Shown here piece after piece: positions 41,533 to 50,691 of a stretch of DNA of 64,000 nt. The stretch lies in NCBI GenBank assembly GCA_019054805.1, contig JAHQIY010000040.1, positions 248,001 to 312,000 of the forward strand, read 5' to 3'. Made by a program: the position numbers and the translations under genes. Below the pieces are notes generated by a model. It worked only from the letters and a program-made list of their open reading frames with translations. It was not told the DNA's origin and did not search any database. This stretch comes from Brachionus manjavacas (lineage: Eukaryota > Rotifera > Eurotatoria > Ploima > Brachionidae). The number at the start of each line of letters is the position of its first letter. The first letter of the stretch is position 1.

Positions 41533-44500
41533 TGAGCTGGTTAACCAAGTGGTTTATTAACAACTCGGTCGGCGCTAACTTGCTGATGCTAGCCATCATC
41601 GCAAGTGGCGTGATGGCATTTGGACAGTTGCGGGTTGAGTCATTTCCGCAGATTGCTCCATCTTCTATATCTATTACAGTGGCTTACCCAGGTGGAAGCG
41701 CTAAGCAAATAGACGAAAGCATCACTCAGCGTATCGAAGAGTCCATCAGCGGTATTGCAGGGATCAAACAGATCACCAGTCAATCTAGCGCGGGTCAGTC
41801 GAGTGTTGTGGTGCGAAAAACCAGTAGCACGGATTTGAACAAACTCTTGGATGACGTACGTAATCGCGTCAATGCCATTAATGGCTTTCCTGCTCAAGCA
41901 GAAAGACCACAAGTAGTGCGCAATGAGTTTACCAATTTAGCGGCTTTCGTCGTGGTGTCGGGTGAGCGCAGTGATGAGCAGCTTCAGCCAATTGCGCGTC
42001 AAGTCGAGCAAGCATTAAAGAGCAATCCACGGATCTCAAAAGTCAGTAACTGGGGCTCACGTGCTCCTCAGCTGATTATTGAGCCTCGTCCTGATGAGTT
42101 AAAAAAGATCGGCATGACCTTGGATGATCTTGCCAACACGATTAACCAAATGTCACTGGAGTCACGAACTGGCGAGTTAGTCAGTGATAAAGGAAGAATG
42201 GTGATTCGTGGTGACGGTTACGCCGATGACTTACAGAAACTTAAGCAACTGGTGGTGGTGTCTAGGCCATCAGGTACGGTTTATTTAGGTGATATAGCCA
42301 CACTTACTAGAGATTACGAATCAAGCGGTGCAATCGTAAGAAACAATGGTTCTAATGCCATTGCTTTGTTGGTCAGCACTAGCCAAACCGATAATCTACT
42401 TAAAGTGAGCTCAGCGATTGAAGAGACGTTAGCTGAGCAACAGCGAATTCTACCTAACGATATCGAGCTCAATGTTATGGCTGATATGGCGCCTTATATC
42501 GAGGAGCAGCTATTTCGACTCGGGGATAATGCATGGCAAGGTCTATTGATTGTCGTTGTTTTACTGGGAATCTTTTTAGAGCTTAAACTGGCTTTTTGGG
42601 TCGCGGTAGGGATCCCAGTTGCACTAGCAGGTACGTTAGGTGCAATGCAAATAGCCAATTACAGCATCAACGATATCACGCTATTTGGCTTTATCTTAGT
42701 GCTGGGTATTTTGGTCGATGATGCAGTTGTTGTCGGTGAAGCCATTCATGAAAAGCGCTCTCAATATAAGAGTGGTAAAGAAGCGGCGTGGCATGGAGTC
42801 CACTCTGTGTCTGTGGCGACTGTCTTTGGCGTCTTGACCACCATAGCGGCGTTCTCTCCTATGCTGTGGATCAATAATGACTTTGCCAAAATACTGGCTG
42901 GTTTTTCGGCAGTGGTGATTTTCGCCCTAATTTTCTCTTTGATTGAAAGTAAGTTCATTCTGCCATCGCATTTGGCGCAGCTTTCTACGCATAAGAGAGG
43001 AAAGGGGATAATTGATAAGATTCAATCCACTGCACAAGGCGGGCTGACTTGGTTTAATCAACGTGTTTATAAACCTGCGCTAGAGGCAGTACTGGAACAC
43101 AAACTTGCTAGTTTGATGGGCTTTATCGCCATGATCGTGTTGGCTTACGGAATGTGGTCAACCGGAACGATTCGCAGTGCGATTTTTCCTGAAATTCCGG
43201 GGCGTTACATTACCGCGAAAGTGGCGTTGGAAGATGGTGCTCCGCTACCTTTGCAAAAGCAAGCATTGGATAAGATTGAGCAGTCGATGCTCACTGTCGA
43301 GCAACATCTTCAAGCCGACTACTCACTTAGCAAACCACCGATCGTTAACCTGTTAGCATGGTCTGATGGATATGGCGAGATTGAGGTAACGGCAGAGTTG
43401 ACCAGTGAGTCTCTTAGCATACTCCCTGGCAACCTATTGACTGACAGTTGGCGACAACAAGTAGGCGCGATAGAAGGGGCTTACTCTGTTGAGTTTAGTG
43501 CTGCAGAAGCGCCAGCTGGTGGCACGTTTATTTCTATATCATCCCGCGATAGAGAGTTAGCAAAACGCGTGGCGATTGAACTGGGCGATGCCTTGTCAGT
43601 GCTACCGGGTGTTGCCGATGTATTCGATGATGGTAAAGGCGGACAGCCACAGGTTCGTTTGGTGCTTAATGAGTTTGGTCACCAGCTTGGCTTAACGCAG
43701 GACAAATTGGCCAAACTGGCGGGTGAAGCCTATGGCGAGCGTGAAATTCACCGTCTCTTAGAACAAGGCCAAGAAACGAAAGTATTGCTTAAATACCCAA
43801 GGGATGCGCGTAAGACCTTGGCGCAGTTAGAGCAATCACAGGTAATGTTAGCAGGTGGAAAAACCGTCCTGTTAGGCGATATCGCCGAGTTTCAGCATGA
43901 GCAGCAACCTCAGATATTGTATCGCAGAAATCGAGAGCAGGTGGTTAATCTCTACTGGAAGCAAAATCGCGACATACAGGCTCCCGAGCAGACTATGACT
44001 CAACTGACAAAACGGATTGAACAACTTGAACTTCAATACCCTGGCGTGAAAATAAAAGCGGGTGGTGAGTTTGAGGAGATCAGTGAAGTCTCCGATGGAT
44101 TTAAATCGGCAATGATTCTGACCATCTTGTTGATTTACATCTTGTTAGCAGTTCCTCTTAAGTCTTATTGGCAGCCGTTTATCATTATGGCAGTGATTCC
44201 TTTTGGTTTTGCTGGGGCGATATTTGGCCACTACATTATGGATTTGCCCATCAGTCTGTTATCTATGTTCGGCATGATGGCGATGACAGGGATCGTTATT
44301 AATGATTCATTGGTTTTGATTACTCGTTTCAATCATGAATACCGTAATGGCATGCCTCTTAAGCAAGCATTGGTGACAGCAGGTACGAGTCGCCTGAGAG
44401 CTATTTTCTTGACCACGATTACCACAGTTTGCGGCTTGCTGCCATTGTTGAGTGAGACGGCAGAGCAAGCCCAATACCTTAAACCTGCCGCAGTATCATT

Positions 44501-44621
44501 GGTGTTTGGCGAGTTATTTGCGACAGCGGTTACTTTATTATTGATTCCGAATTTACTCGGACTGGCCAGTCGTAAGCAGGCAAAACAGACGGAAGAACAA
44601 CTGGTGATGGACGCAGTGTAA
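41532..44621 (+). CDS. RND multidrug/heavy-cargo efflux pump
   Basis: 1029 residues, AcrB-family proton antiporter. 12 TM helices in two halves, each followed by a large porter domain. Signs: the N-terminus FINNSVGANLLMLAIIASGV, PGGSAKQIDESITQRIEESI in the first porter loop, DDAVVVGEAIHEKR in TM4 with the acidic relay residues, and the second-half counterpart NDSLVLITRFNHEYRNGM. The substrate is not evident from sequence. It overlaps both neighbours by one base (TAATG), which fixes its start and end. Confidence 0.94.
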   Translation: MSWLTKWFINNSVGANLLMLAIIASGVMAFGQLRVESFPQIAPSSISITVAYPGGSAKQIDESITQRIEESISGIAGIKQITSQSSAGQSSVVVRKTSSTDLNKLLDDVRNRVNAINGFPAQAERPQVVRNEFTNLAAFVVVSGERSDEQLQPIARQVEQALKSNPRISKVSNWGSRAPQLIIEPRPDELKKIGMTLDDLANTINQMSLESRTGELVSDKGRMVIRGDGYADDLQKLKQLVVVSRPSGTVYLGDIATLTRDYESSGAIVRNNGSNAIALLVSTSQTDNLLKVSSAIEETLAEQQRILPNDIELNVMADMAPYIEEQLFRLGDNAWQGLLIVVVLLGIFLELKLAFWVAVGIPVALAGTLGAMQIANYSINDITLFGFILVLGILVDDAVVVGEAIHEKRSQYKSGKEAAWHGVHSVSVATVFGVLTTIAAFSPMLWINNDFAKILAGFSAVVIFALIFSLIESKFILPSHLAQLSTHKRGKGIIDKIQSTAQGGLTWFNQRVYKPALEAVLEHKLASLMGFIAMIVLAYGMWSTGTIRSAIFPEIPGRYITAKVALEDGAPLPLQKQALDKIEQSMLTVEQHLQADYSLSKPPIVNLLAWSDGYGEIEVTAELTSESLSILPGNLLTDSWRQQVGAIEGAYSVEFSAAEAPAGGTFISISSRDRELAKRVAIELGDALSVLPGVADVFDDGKGGQPQVRLVLNEFGHQLGLTQDKLAKLAGEAYGEREIHRLLEQGQETKVLLKYPRDARKTLAQLEQSQVMLAGGKTVLLGDIAEFQHEQQPQILYRRNREQVVNLYWKQNRDIQAPEQTMTQLTKRIEQLELQYPGVKIKAGGEFEEISEVSDGFKSAMILTILLIYILLAVPLKSYWQPFIIMAVIPFGFAGAIFGHYIMDLPISLLSMFGMMAMTGIVINDSLVLITRFNHEYRNGMPLKQALVTAGTSRLRAIFLTTITTVCGLLPLLSETAEQAQYLKPAAVSLVFGELFATAVTLLLIPNLLGLASRKQAKQTEEQLVMDAV

Positions 44622-45592
44622 TGAGCAAGGTATTTGATTTAATCGATCAAGCGGGCGATAGTGATTTTATTGATCTAAAAGGACCGAGTGCAATGGCAGA
44701 AAATGAAAAGCAGCCCTTCTTGCTGGTTCCTGAGATAGCCTTGCTAGAGCCGCTGCCTGAGCATCTGCGTAAGCGATTTTCACACGCCTTGTATTTAATG
44801 CATAAAGAACTTGATGAGCACAGAACTTGGGAGCAAATCGCGACGGCCAGTGCGATTTCTCCCTATCACTTTCACCGCCAATTTACCGAGCTGTTTAACG
44901 AGACGCCCGGGCAATACTTAAGTCGTTTAAGGTTGCAGGTGTCGGTTAGCTTACTGATGAACAATGATCCTTGGAGCGTGACCGAGATTGCTCAATATTG
45001 TGGGTTTTCTTCTTCTCAAGCTTTGGGTAAAGCGCTTAAGCGAGAGCTCGGTGTGACGGCTAAGCAAGTACGTAAAATGGGTTGTGAATTAACGCCGCGA
45101 GAATCTGCTGCATTTATCCGTCAACTCGGCCATCCGGGGAAAGATATCCCTTTAGAAAACGAATTGGCTATGTCTATGCCGACAGAGCTTATATGGTATC
45201 CGAAACGAGGGATGAAAAAGCTGTCTATGGTTGACCCAGATTGGGACAGTGTGATGGAAATCTATGGTGAGAAATCGGTTCGTTTGATGGGGGCCACCCC
45301 GGTTAATCAACTAGAGCAAAGCTGGGATCAAATCGATACCTATATTGGCGACTGGCAAGTTGAAGAACAAAAGTATGATTTTATTCTGCCTGAAGGTTAC
45401 TACTTATGCAGTGATGTTTACCTCGTCTCTGACGCTGGTTACAGTGCCGCGCTTGAAGCTTTGTTTGATATTGCGTTGAAAAAGAATCTTGAGATTGATG
45501 AAGACGGTTTTTTTGTCGAAATGATACGTTATATAGAGCTGACAGAAGTGGGCGGCGTCACTTTCTCTTTTCAGATCCCTATCGTTAAGTGA
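44621..45592 (+). CDS. AraC-type regulator with C-terminal GyrI-like ligand domain
   Basis: 323 residues. Double HTH near residues 55-155: TWEQIATASAISPYHFHRQF and TEIAQYCGFSSSQALGKALK. The C-terminal ~145 residues (about 178-320) form a GyrI/AraC effector-binding-like domain. The start shares a TAATG junction with the RND gene; ATG 44672, with AAAGGA upstream, is an alternative. It is the last gene of the efflux operon and probably senses the exported compound. Confidence 0.88.
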   Translation: MSKVFDLIDQAGDSDFIDLKGPSAMAENEKQPFLLVPEIALLEPLPEHLRKRFSHALYLMHKELDEHRTWEQIATASAISPYHFHRQFTELFNETPGQYLSRLRLQVSVSLLMNNDPWSVTEIAQYCGFSSSQALGKALKRELGVTAKQVRKMGCELTPRESAAFIRQLGHPGKDIPLENELAMSMPTELIWYPKRGMKKLSMVDPDWDSVMEIYGEKSVRLMGATPVNQLEQSWDQIDTYIGDWQVEEQKYDFILPEGYYLCSDVYLVSDAGYSAALEALFDIALKKNLEIDEDGFFVEMIRYIELTEVGGVTFSFQIPIVK

Positions 45593-45617
45593 CCTTAGAG
45601 GCTAGCTCTAAGGTCAG
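45591..45617. terminator. Inverted repeat between the efflux operon and nitrilase gene
   Basis: Stem TGACCTTAGAG / CTCTAAGGTCA with loop GCTAG, overlapping the AraC stop codon, between two convergent genes. There is no long T run, so efficiency is uncertain. Confidence 0.6.
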
Positions 45618-45628
45618 TTAGCAGTGAA

Positions 45629-46588
45629 CTATTTTTCGTTAAACCTGGCATGATAAGGGTCAAGCTCATAGCCTTGTCGCTCGGTAAGCTCACGATAAAG
45701 TTCTGGTCTACGCCCCCTTATCCAACGCCTACCTGTACACATATCAAGCTCTTTGGGATCAAGGTCGGCAATGATCATCGCGTTGTCTATTGAGTCAGTT
45801 TCAACCATGGTCTCACCGTAAGGGTTTAATATCATCGCATTGCCTGTTCTCACTTCATCCATATCAACGCCAACACCATTGCTAAATATCAGAAACAGCC
45901 CATTGTCGTGGGCTCGGGCTGGCAGCCAACGCATTAGCCAAGCGCGCCCTTTTCGTCCCTGCATTTCAGCTCGAATAGCTTCTGGGTCTTTATGTCGGTT
46001 AAGCCAAAGCTGCGGGTCGATCCTTCCCATCGCGTTCGGACTACGTGAGTGGCAACCTCCTGTCTGGTGAGGGGCAAGCAGTACGTCTGCCCCCTTGAGT
46101 GCTGTCATCCTTACGTTCTCAACTAAGTTGTTATCCCAACAGATCAATATGCCCACTCGCCAACCTTGCAGGGTTTCGACCACAGTGTATTGGTCGCCGC
46201 TACTCATGTGCGGGCTGACAAAGGTATGCAGTTTTCGGTGCTTGGTGATGTTGCCGTTCGGTATCGCTAGGATAAAGGTATTGTAGAGACAGCCTTGCTC
46301 ATCAATTTCAATCAGCCCAACGCCAATGTTGATCCCCGTTTGCTTGGAAAGTGACAAAATCTGTTGGCTAGAACTGCCTGCAGGAATCGGTTCGGCTAGT
46401 TGAACGATTTGCTCTCTGCTCAGTTTAGAAACATGCCAGTAGCCTGAAATACACATTTCTGGGAAGCAGATAAGCTCAACCCCTTGCGTTTGAGCGCTTT
46501 TTACATAGTGCTCAATCACAGCAAGGTTGTACGCTTTATCCCCAGGGTGATGATTAAATTGAACAGATGCGACACGTAACTTTTCCAC
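45629..46588 (-). CDS. Nitrilase-superfamily carbon-nitrogen hydrolase
   Basis: 319 residues. Catalytic triad visible: E44 (ICFPEMCISG), K119 (KHRKLHTFV) and C150 (VGILICWDNN). This belongs to the amidase/carbamoylase side of the nitrilase superfamily. It is longer than the usual ~270 residues because of an insertion near 165-215 that includes GGCHSRSPNAMGR and LNRHKDPEAI. Cytosolic; the substrate is an amide or nitrile not identified. It is divergent from a LysR regulator with a small inverted repeat between them. Confidence 0.88.
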   Translation of the reverse strand: MEKLRVASVQFNHHPGDKAYNLAVIEHYVKSAQTQGVELICFPEMCISGYWHVSKLSREQIVQLAEPIPAGSSSQQILSLSKQTGINIGVGLIEIDEQGCLYNTFILAIPNGNITKHRKLHTFVSPHMSSGDQYTVVETLQGWRVGILICWDNNLVENVRMTALKGADVLLAPHQTGGCHSRSPNAMGRIDPQLWLNRHKDPEAIRAEMQGRKGRAWLMRWLPARAHDNGLFLIFSNGVGVDMDEVRTGNAMILNPYGETMVETDSIDNAMIIADLDPKELDMCTGRRWIRGRRPELYRELTERQGYELDPYHARFNEK

Positions 46589-46635
46589 GGAGATTCCTTA
46601 CTTGATAAAAACTTGTTGTGAGTTTAAGAAAATTC

Positions 46636-46655
46636 TTTCATTCCATATAATGAAA
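46636..46655. promoter_or_regulatory. Inverted repeat between nitrilase and LysR genes
   Basis: TTTCATT and AATGAAA arms of 7 bases with a 6-base spacer, in the 95-base divergent region. It fits the T-N11-A form of LysR operators. Confidence 0.55.
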
Positions 46656-46683
46656 TAAATTCTCTATTCAATAAGGGTTTGGA

Positions 46684-47586
46684 ATGGAAGTTGAGTTACT
46701 TAAAGCGTTCTGTATTTTGGCTGAAAGCCAAAACTACCGGTTGGCATCGGAGAGGCTGTTTCTCACGCAACCTGCCATTACCAAGAAAATTCAACGTTTA
46801 GAAAGCAAAGTGGGTGCTCCACTGTTTGAGCGTGGTCGCCATGGGGCTCGTTTGACCGCAGCAGGACAGTCACTGTTACCCGAGGCTCTGCGTCTGATGC
46901 GTCAATTTGAGCAGTTCGATACCCTGTCGCAGCGAGTCTCATCTGGGTTGTACGGAAGTTTGAAAATCGGCTTTGGAGTTTCGACCTACCATGAGGCGCC
47001 TCGTTTTGTGGCTGCATTCAAGCAGCGCTACCCTGACGTCAATATTGTGCTGAATGACATTCCTTCCCAAACCCAACTAGACCAACTGCAAAGTGGTGAG
47101 CTCGATGTAAGCTTCAATCGGATTCCGAGCGATAGTCAGTTCAAAACCTTACCTCTGTTTGATGATCAATTGGTGGTCGCCATTCATCGAGATGAAGACA
47201 TTGACGAGCAACAGCTGTGGCATTCATTAGCTCGGCATAACTATTTAAAATTGGCGACTAATCGAGGCCCCGGGCTCAGCCGACAAATAGAGGGCTACCT
47301 CGCAGCCAATCAATTGGAGTTAACCATTGCCCAAGAAGCGGACGACATCTTAACGCTACTCGCATTAGTCTCTGCTCGACTGGGATTCACCATCGTTCCT
47401 CAAAGCGCTCAAGCGATAAGCAATCCACATGTGCGTTTTATTCCATTGAAGGGGAGCTATGCCCAGTGGCCAATTGGTTTGGTGTGGTTACCGCACTCGC
47501 CCAACGCACTGCTAGATAATTTTGTTGAGTTAGTGACAAAGCTAAACTCGCGAGGAGGGACACCAGATACTCTCAGTAAGTCGTGA
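46684..47586 (+). CDS. LysR-family regulator of the nitrilase gene (probable)
   Basis: 300 residues. N-terminal HTH (AFCILAESQNYRLASERLFL and TQPAITKKIQRLESKVGAPL, residues about 6-45) and a two-lobed effector domain (about 90-290). Divergent from the nitrilase gene. The target and ligand are inferred only from position. Confidence 0.88.
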   Translation: MEVELLKAFCILAESQNYRLASERLFLTQPAITKKIQRLESKVGAPLFERGRHGARLTAAGQSLLPEALRLMRQFEQFDTLSQRVSSGLYGSLKIGFGVSTYHEAPRFVAAFKQRYPDVNIVLNDIPSQTQLDQLQSGELDVSFNRIPSDSQFKTLPLFDDQLVVAIHRDEDIDEQQLWHSLARHNYLKLATNRGPGLSRQIEGYLAANQLELTIAQEADDILTLLALVSARLGFTIVPQSAQAISNPHVRFIPLKGSYAQWPIGLVWLPHSPNALLDNFVELVTKLNSRGGTPDTLSKS

Positions 47587-47771
47587 AATATTCTCTAGTG
47601 TTATGTTTTGTTGTTTAGTTATTGTTATAGATGTTAGGTTTGACTTTTTATTTATTAATGGTGAATAAAATTGCAATTTTAGCTTGTGTTGGATTTTTTA
47701 GGATATATAATCGCTCATATTGAAGATTTATTCACTTTAAGTGAAATTGTAGTCATCTAGGGAGTAGTCAG

Positions 47772-49145
47772 ATGAGCGATACACTTCTCGTTGAAGAGAA
47801 CCACAAAACTAACCGGAATCTGCTGATGTTTTCGATTCCATCATTGCTAGGATTATTCTTTTTCCTTGCTCCGCTAACATACGACGGTAACTTTACCTTC
47901 CCACTGGCTTTAATGGCGAAAGGGGTTAAAGTGCTGCTAGGGGATGCGATTTTACCGACAGTCACGGGCGTGATCTGTTTTTCAGCGTTTGCATCACTTG
48001 CCGCAAGTCTTTTAAAGCCAACTTTTGTTACGCAATCTTATCTGCTTACAAGACTTTTCATTCTGACTCCAACTTGGCTGGTGATTCGTTCGTTAGGTGC
48101 GTTATTTACGCTACTGGCGTTGCATCAAATCGGGCCAGAGATCATCTGGAACGGTAACACGGGTGGTTTAGTTTTAAATGACTTACTTCCATCACTATTG
48201 GTGACTTTCTTCCTGGCGGGATTATTACTTCCGCTGCTGCTTAACTTTGGTCTGCTAGAGCTATTGGGTACGTTACTGAGTAAGTTTATGCGCCCTGTTT
48301 TCCGTCTACCGGGTAGAGCGGCGATTGACTGTATGTCTTCATGGTTAGGCGATGGTACGGTCGGTGTTATCTTAACTAGCAAGCAGTATGAAGATAAAAA
48401 ATACACAGCGCGTGAAGCTGCGGTGGTTGCAACTATGTTCTCGCCAGTGGGTATTTCATTCTCGCTTGTGGTACTGACTCAAGTTGGATTAGCGAACTAC
48501 TTTGTACCGTTTTACTTTGCGATCTGTTTGTCTGGCGTTGCCGCGGCGATGGTGATTCAATTCCTGCCACCGCTATCTTACAAGAAAGATCTCTACATTG
48601 ATGGTAGTGCGCCGAATCGAGACGATGAACTGGTTCCAGCAGGTAAATCGACTCTAGGCTTTGGTATGGAGCTAGCACTGAAACGTGCCGACAAAGTAAA
48701 AAGTTTAGGCTCAGTGGCTAAAGAAGGTGTGCATAACGCGCTAGATATGGTGTTTGGTGTTCTTCCTGTTGTTATGGCGATTGGTACACTAGGTCTAGTG
48801 GTTGCAGAAGCGACGCCATTGTTCTCAATGCTAGGTGCTCCGTTTGTACCTCTACTAGAGCTACTTAATGTACCAGAAGCAGCAGCGGCGGCGGAAACTA
48901 TGCTGGTGGGCTTCACTGATATGTATGTTCCATCAATCATAGCGGCGTCATCTGTGAATGCGGATTTAACCAAGTTTGTTGTTGCAGCGCTGTCTGTTAC
49001 TCAGCTGATTTTCATGTCAGAAACTGGCTCGGTGATCTTGAGCAGCAAGGTGCCAATTAACTTCTTAGAATTGGTGGCAATTTTCCTATTACGTACATTA
49101 GTAACGCTACCGATTATTGTTCTGGTGGCACACGCGATATTCTAA
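47772..49145 (+). CDS. YjiH-type nucleoside-recognition-domain membrane protein
   Basis: 457 residues, about 10-11 TM segments. The Gate/nucleoside-recognition pattern is seen in both halves: FMRPVFRLPGRAAIDCMSSWLGDGTVGVILTS shape around 175-205 (the glycine-rich re-entrant segment) and MLVGFTDMYVPSIIAASSVN near 380. YjiH proteins are membrane proteins of unknown transport substrate. It has its own promoter region (185 bases upstream) and a strong terminator. The start is ATG with AGGGAGTAGTCAG upstream. Confidence 0.85.
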   Translation: MSDTLLVEENHKTNRNLLMFSIPSLLGLFFFLAPLTYDGNFTFPLALMAKGVKVLLGDAILPTVTGVICFSAFASLAASLLKPTFVTQSYLLTRLFILTPTWLVIRSLGALFTLLALHQIGPEIIWNGNTGGLVLNDLLPSLLVTFFLAGLLLPLLLNFGLLELLGTLLSKFMRPVFRLPGRAAIDCMSSWLGDGTVGVILTSKQYEDKKYTAREAAVVATMFSPVGISFSLVVLTQVGLANYFVPFYFAICLSGVAAAMVIQFLPPLSYKKDLYIDGSAPNRDDELVPAGKSTLGFGMELALKRADKVKSLGSVAKEGVHNALDMVFGVLPVVMAIGTLGLVVAEATPLFSMLGAPFVPLLELLNVPEAAAAAETMLVGFTDMYVPSIIAASSVNADLTKFVVAALSVTQLIFMSETGSVILSSKVPINFLELVAIFLLRTLVTLPIIVLVAHAIF

Positions 49146-49168
49146 TCGAACTGAACTGTTCAGTCCTG

Positions 49169-49202
49169 AAAGCCCGACAAATAGCTGTTTGTCGGGCTTT
49201 TT
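49169..49202. terminator. Terminator after the YjiH-type gene
   Basis: Stem AAAGCCCGACAAA / TTTGTCGGGCTTT with a six-base loop and T-rich tail, between convergent genes. Confidence 0.9.
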
Positions 49203-49211
49203 CTTTGTCTG

Positions 49212-50594
49212 TTAACACGCTTGCTTTATGAGTTTGATAAGCAAGTCTAGATCTTGTTTCGCCTGCCCTTGTAGTGGATAGCCCATATTGATTCGAATGC
49301 ACTCGCTATACAGGTCGAGCGTGGTAAATAGGTGACCAAGCCGGACATCGAGTTGATGCTGCTCGACACTTTGCGCGAGGACATCTTGGTCCAAGTTGGG
49401 TATTTGTAGCCATAGCACCATCCCCCCTTGTGGGTGACTGAATTTCACCTCACGCGGTAAATGCTGAGTAAGGTAGTCAAGGTATTGCTGCCTCAGGCTA
49501 AGTAATTGGGTGCGCCTTCTTTTTACGTGTTTAGCGTACTGACCTGATTCGATAAAATCTGCTACAGCGAGTTGGGTTGGCAGGGCAACCCCATAACTTG
49601 CCGATGCAAATTGGGTTTTGTACGTATCTAGGTATCTTCCCGGAAGGCACCAGCCCAAACGGTAACTGGGAGAAAGGCTTTTCGAGACTGAGCCACACCA
49701 TAAGACATAACCCTCCTTGTCATAATATTTAGCCGGTAAGGGTGTATGGGAAGAGTAGGAGAGTTCCATATAGACATCGTCTTCGATCACCGGGATACGG
49801 TAATCATTGGCGAGCTGTGCCAGCTTTTGCTTCTGGTTGGCTGACATATTGATGCCTTGTGGATTCATATGCGAGGTACAAAATATCGCTGCATCGACAC
49901 GTCTGTGCTTGAGGTGCGCTTCAAGTTGTTCAAGGTCGACACCATCATCTAAAGAAGGGATCTCAATGATCTTGCGCGACATCTTGCCTAGCAGCTCCAA
50001 AATACCATTGAAGCATGGAGAGCTGATCGCGATGGTGTCGCCTTGTTTAGTGCAGGCTTCCAGTGCTGCTTTGATTGAAGACATACACCCCGCGGTAACG
50101 ACGATCTGATCAGGATTGAAGTGTAAGTCGAGCTTAGCAAAGTGGGTGGATAAAGCACAGCGTAGTAAAGGCTCACCTTGAATATCGGGATAGTGATTGA
50201 GCCTGTCTCCCATCCGTTTCAGTGCGCGGCGAAAGCTGCGTTCTAGCTCAATCACAGACTGTTCATCCGCCGTGGTGCTCGACACGCCCAATGGACCACT
50301 TTTCGCACTGTGGGTTGGTGAACTTCTGATGACGTGAGAGACCTTACTTTCAAATTGAGCCCAATCTGGCGTCGAGTGCACTGGCTTGCGAGGTGAAACA
50401 AAGTAACCCGCTTGTGGCCTAGAGTGAATCCAACCCTGCGATTCGAGCTCTTGATAGCAGCTAACCACTGTAGACATGCTGACGGATTGCTGTTTGGCTA
50501 GCTGCCTAAGCGATGGCATTCTCCCCCCTTCGACTCTTTTGCCGTTTTCTATCTCTACAATAAATTGATTCGCTAGCTGTTGGTAAATACTCAT
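49212..50594 (-). CDS. MocR-type PLP-dependent regulator
   Basis: 460 residues. N-terminal GntR winged helix (GGRMPSLRQLAKQQSVSMST, about 22-42) fused to a class-I aminotransferase domain (about 110-455), with the PLP lysine in GSVSKSLSPSYRLGW and a conserved DDVYMELSYS. MocR proteins sense amino-acid-like ligands through PLP rather than act as transaminases. AGGGACAGA precedes ATG 50594. It is divergent from an EamA exporter gene, the usual layout for an autoregulator of amino-acid export. Confidence 0.9.
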   Translation of the reverse strand: MSIYQQLANQFIVEIENGKRVEGGRMPSLRQLAKQQSVSMSTVVSCYQELESQGWIHSRPQAGYFVSPRKPVHSTPDWAQFESKVSHVIRSSPTHSAKSGPLGVSSTTADEQSVIELERSFRRALKRMGDRLNHYPDIQGEPLLRCALSTHFAKLDLHFNPDQIVVTAGCMSSIKAALEACTKQGDTIAISSPCFNGILELLGKMSRKIIEIPSLDDGVDLEQLEAHLKHRRVDAAIFCTSHMNPQGINMSANQKQKLAQLANDYRIPVIEDDVYMELSYSSHTPLPAKYYDKEGYVLWCGSVSKSLSPSYRLGWCLPGRYLDTYKTQFASASYGVALPTQLAVADFIESGQYAKHVKRRRTQLLSLRQQYLDYLTQHLPREVKFSHPQGGMVLWLQIPNLDQDVLAQSVEQHQLDVRLGHLFTTLDLYSECIRINMGYPLQGQAKQDLDLLIKLIKQAC

Positions 50595-50691
50595 TCTGTC
50601 CCTGAACTGTACTGGTTTTTATTTGAAAAATTGTATCTGTATATGATTTATCACTCAAGGGATACTGTGGCAAAACATAAGAGGGACGAAT

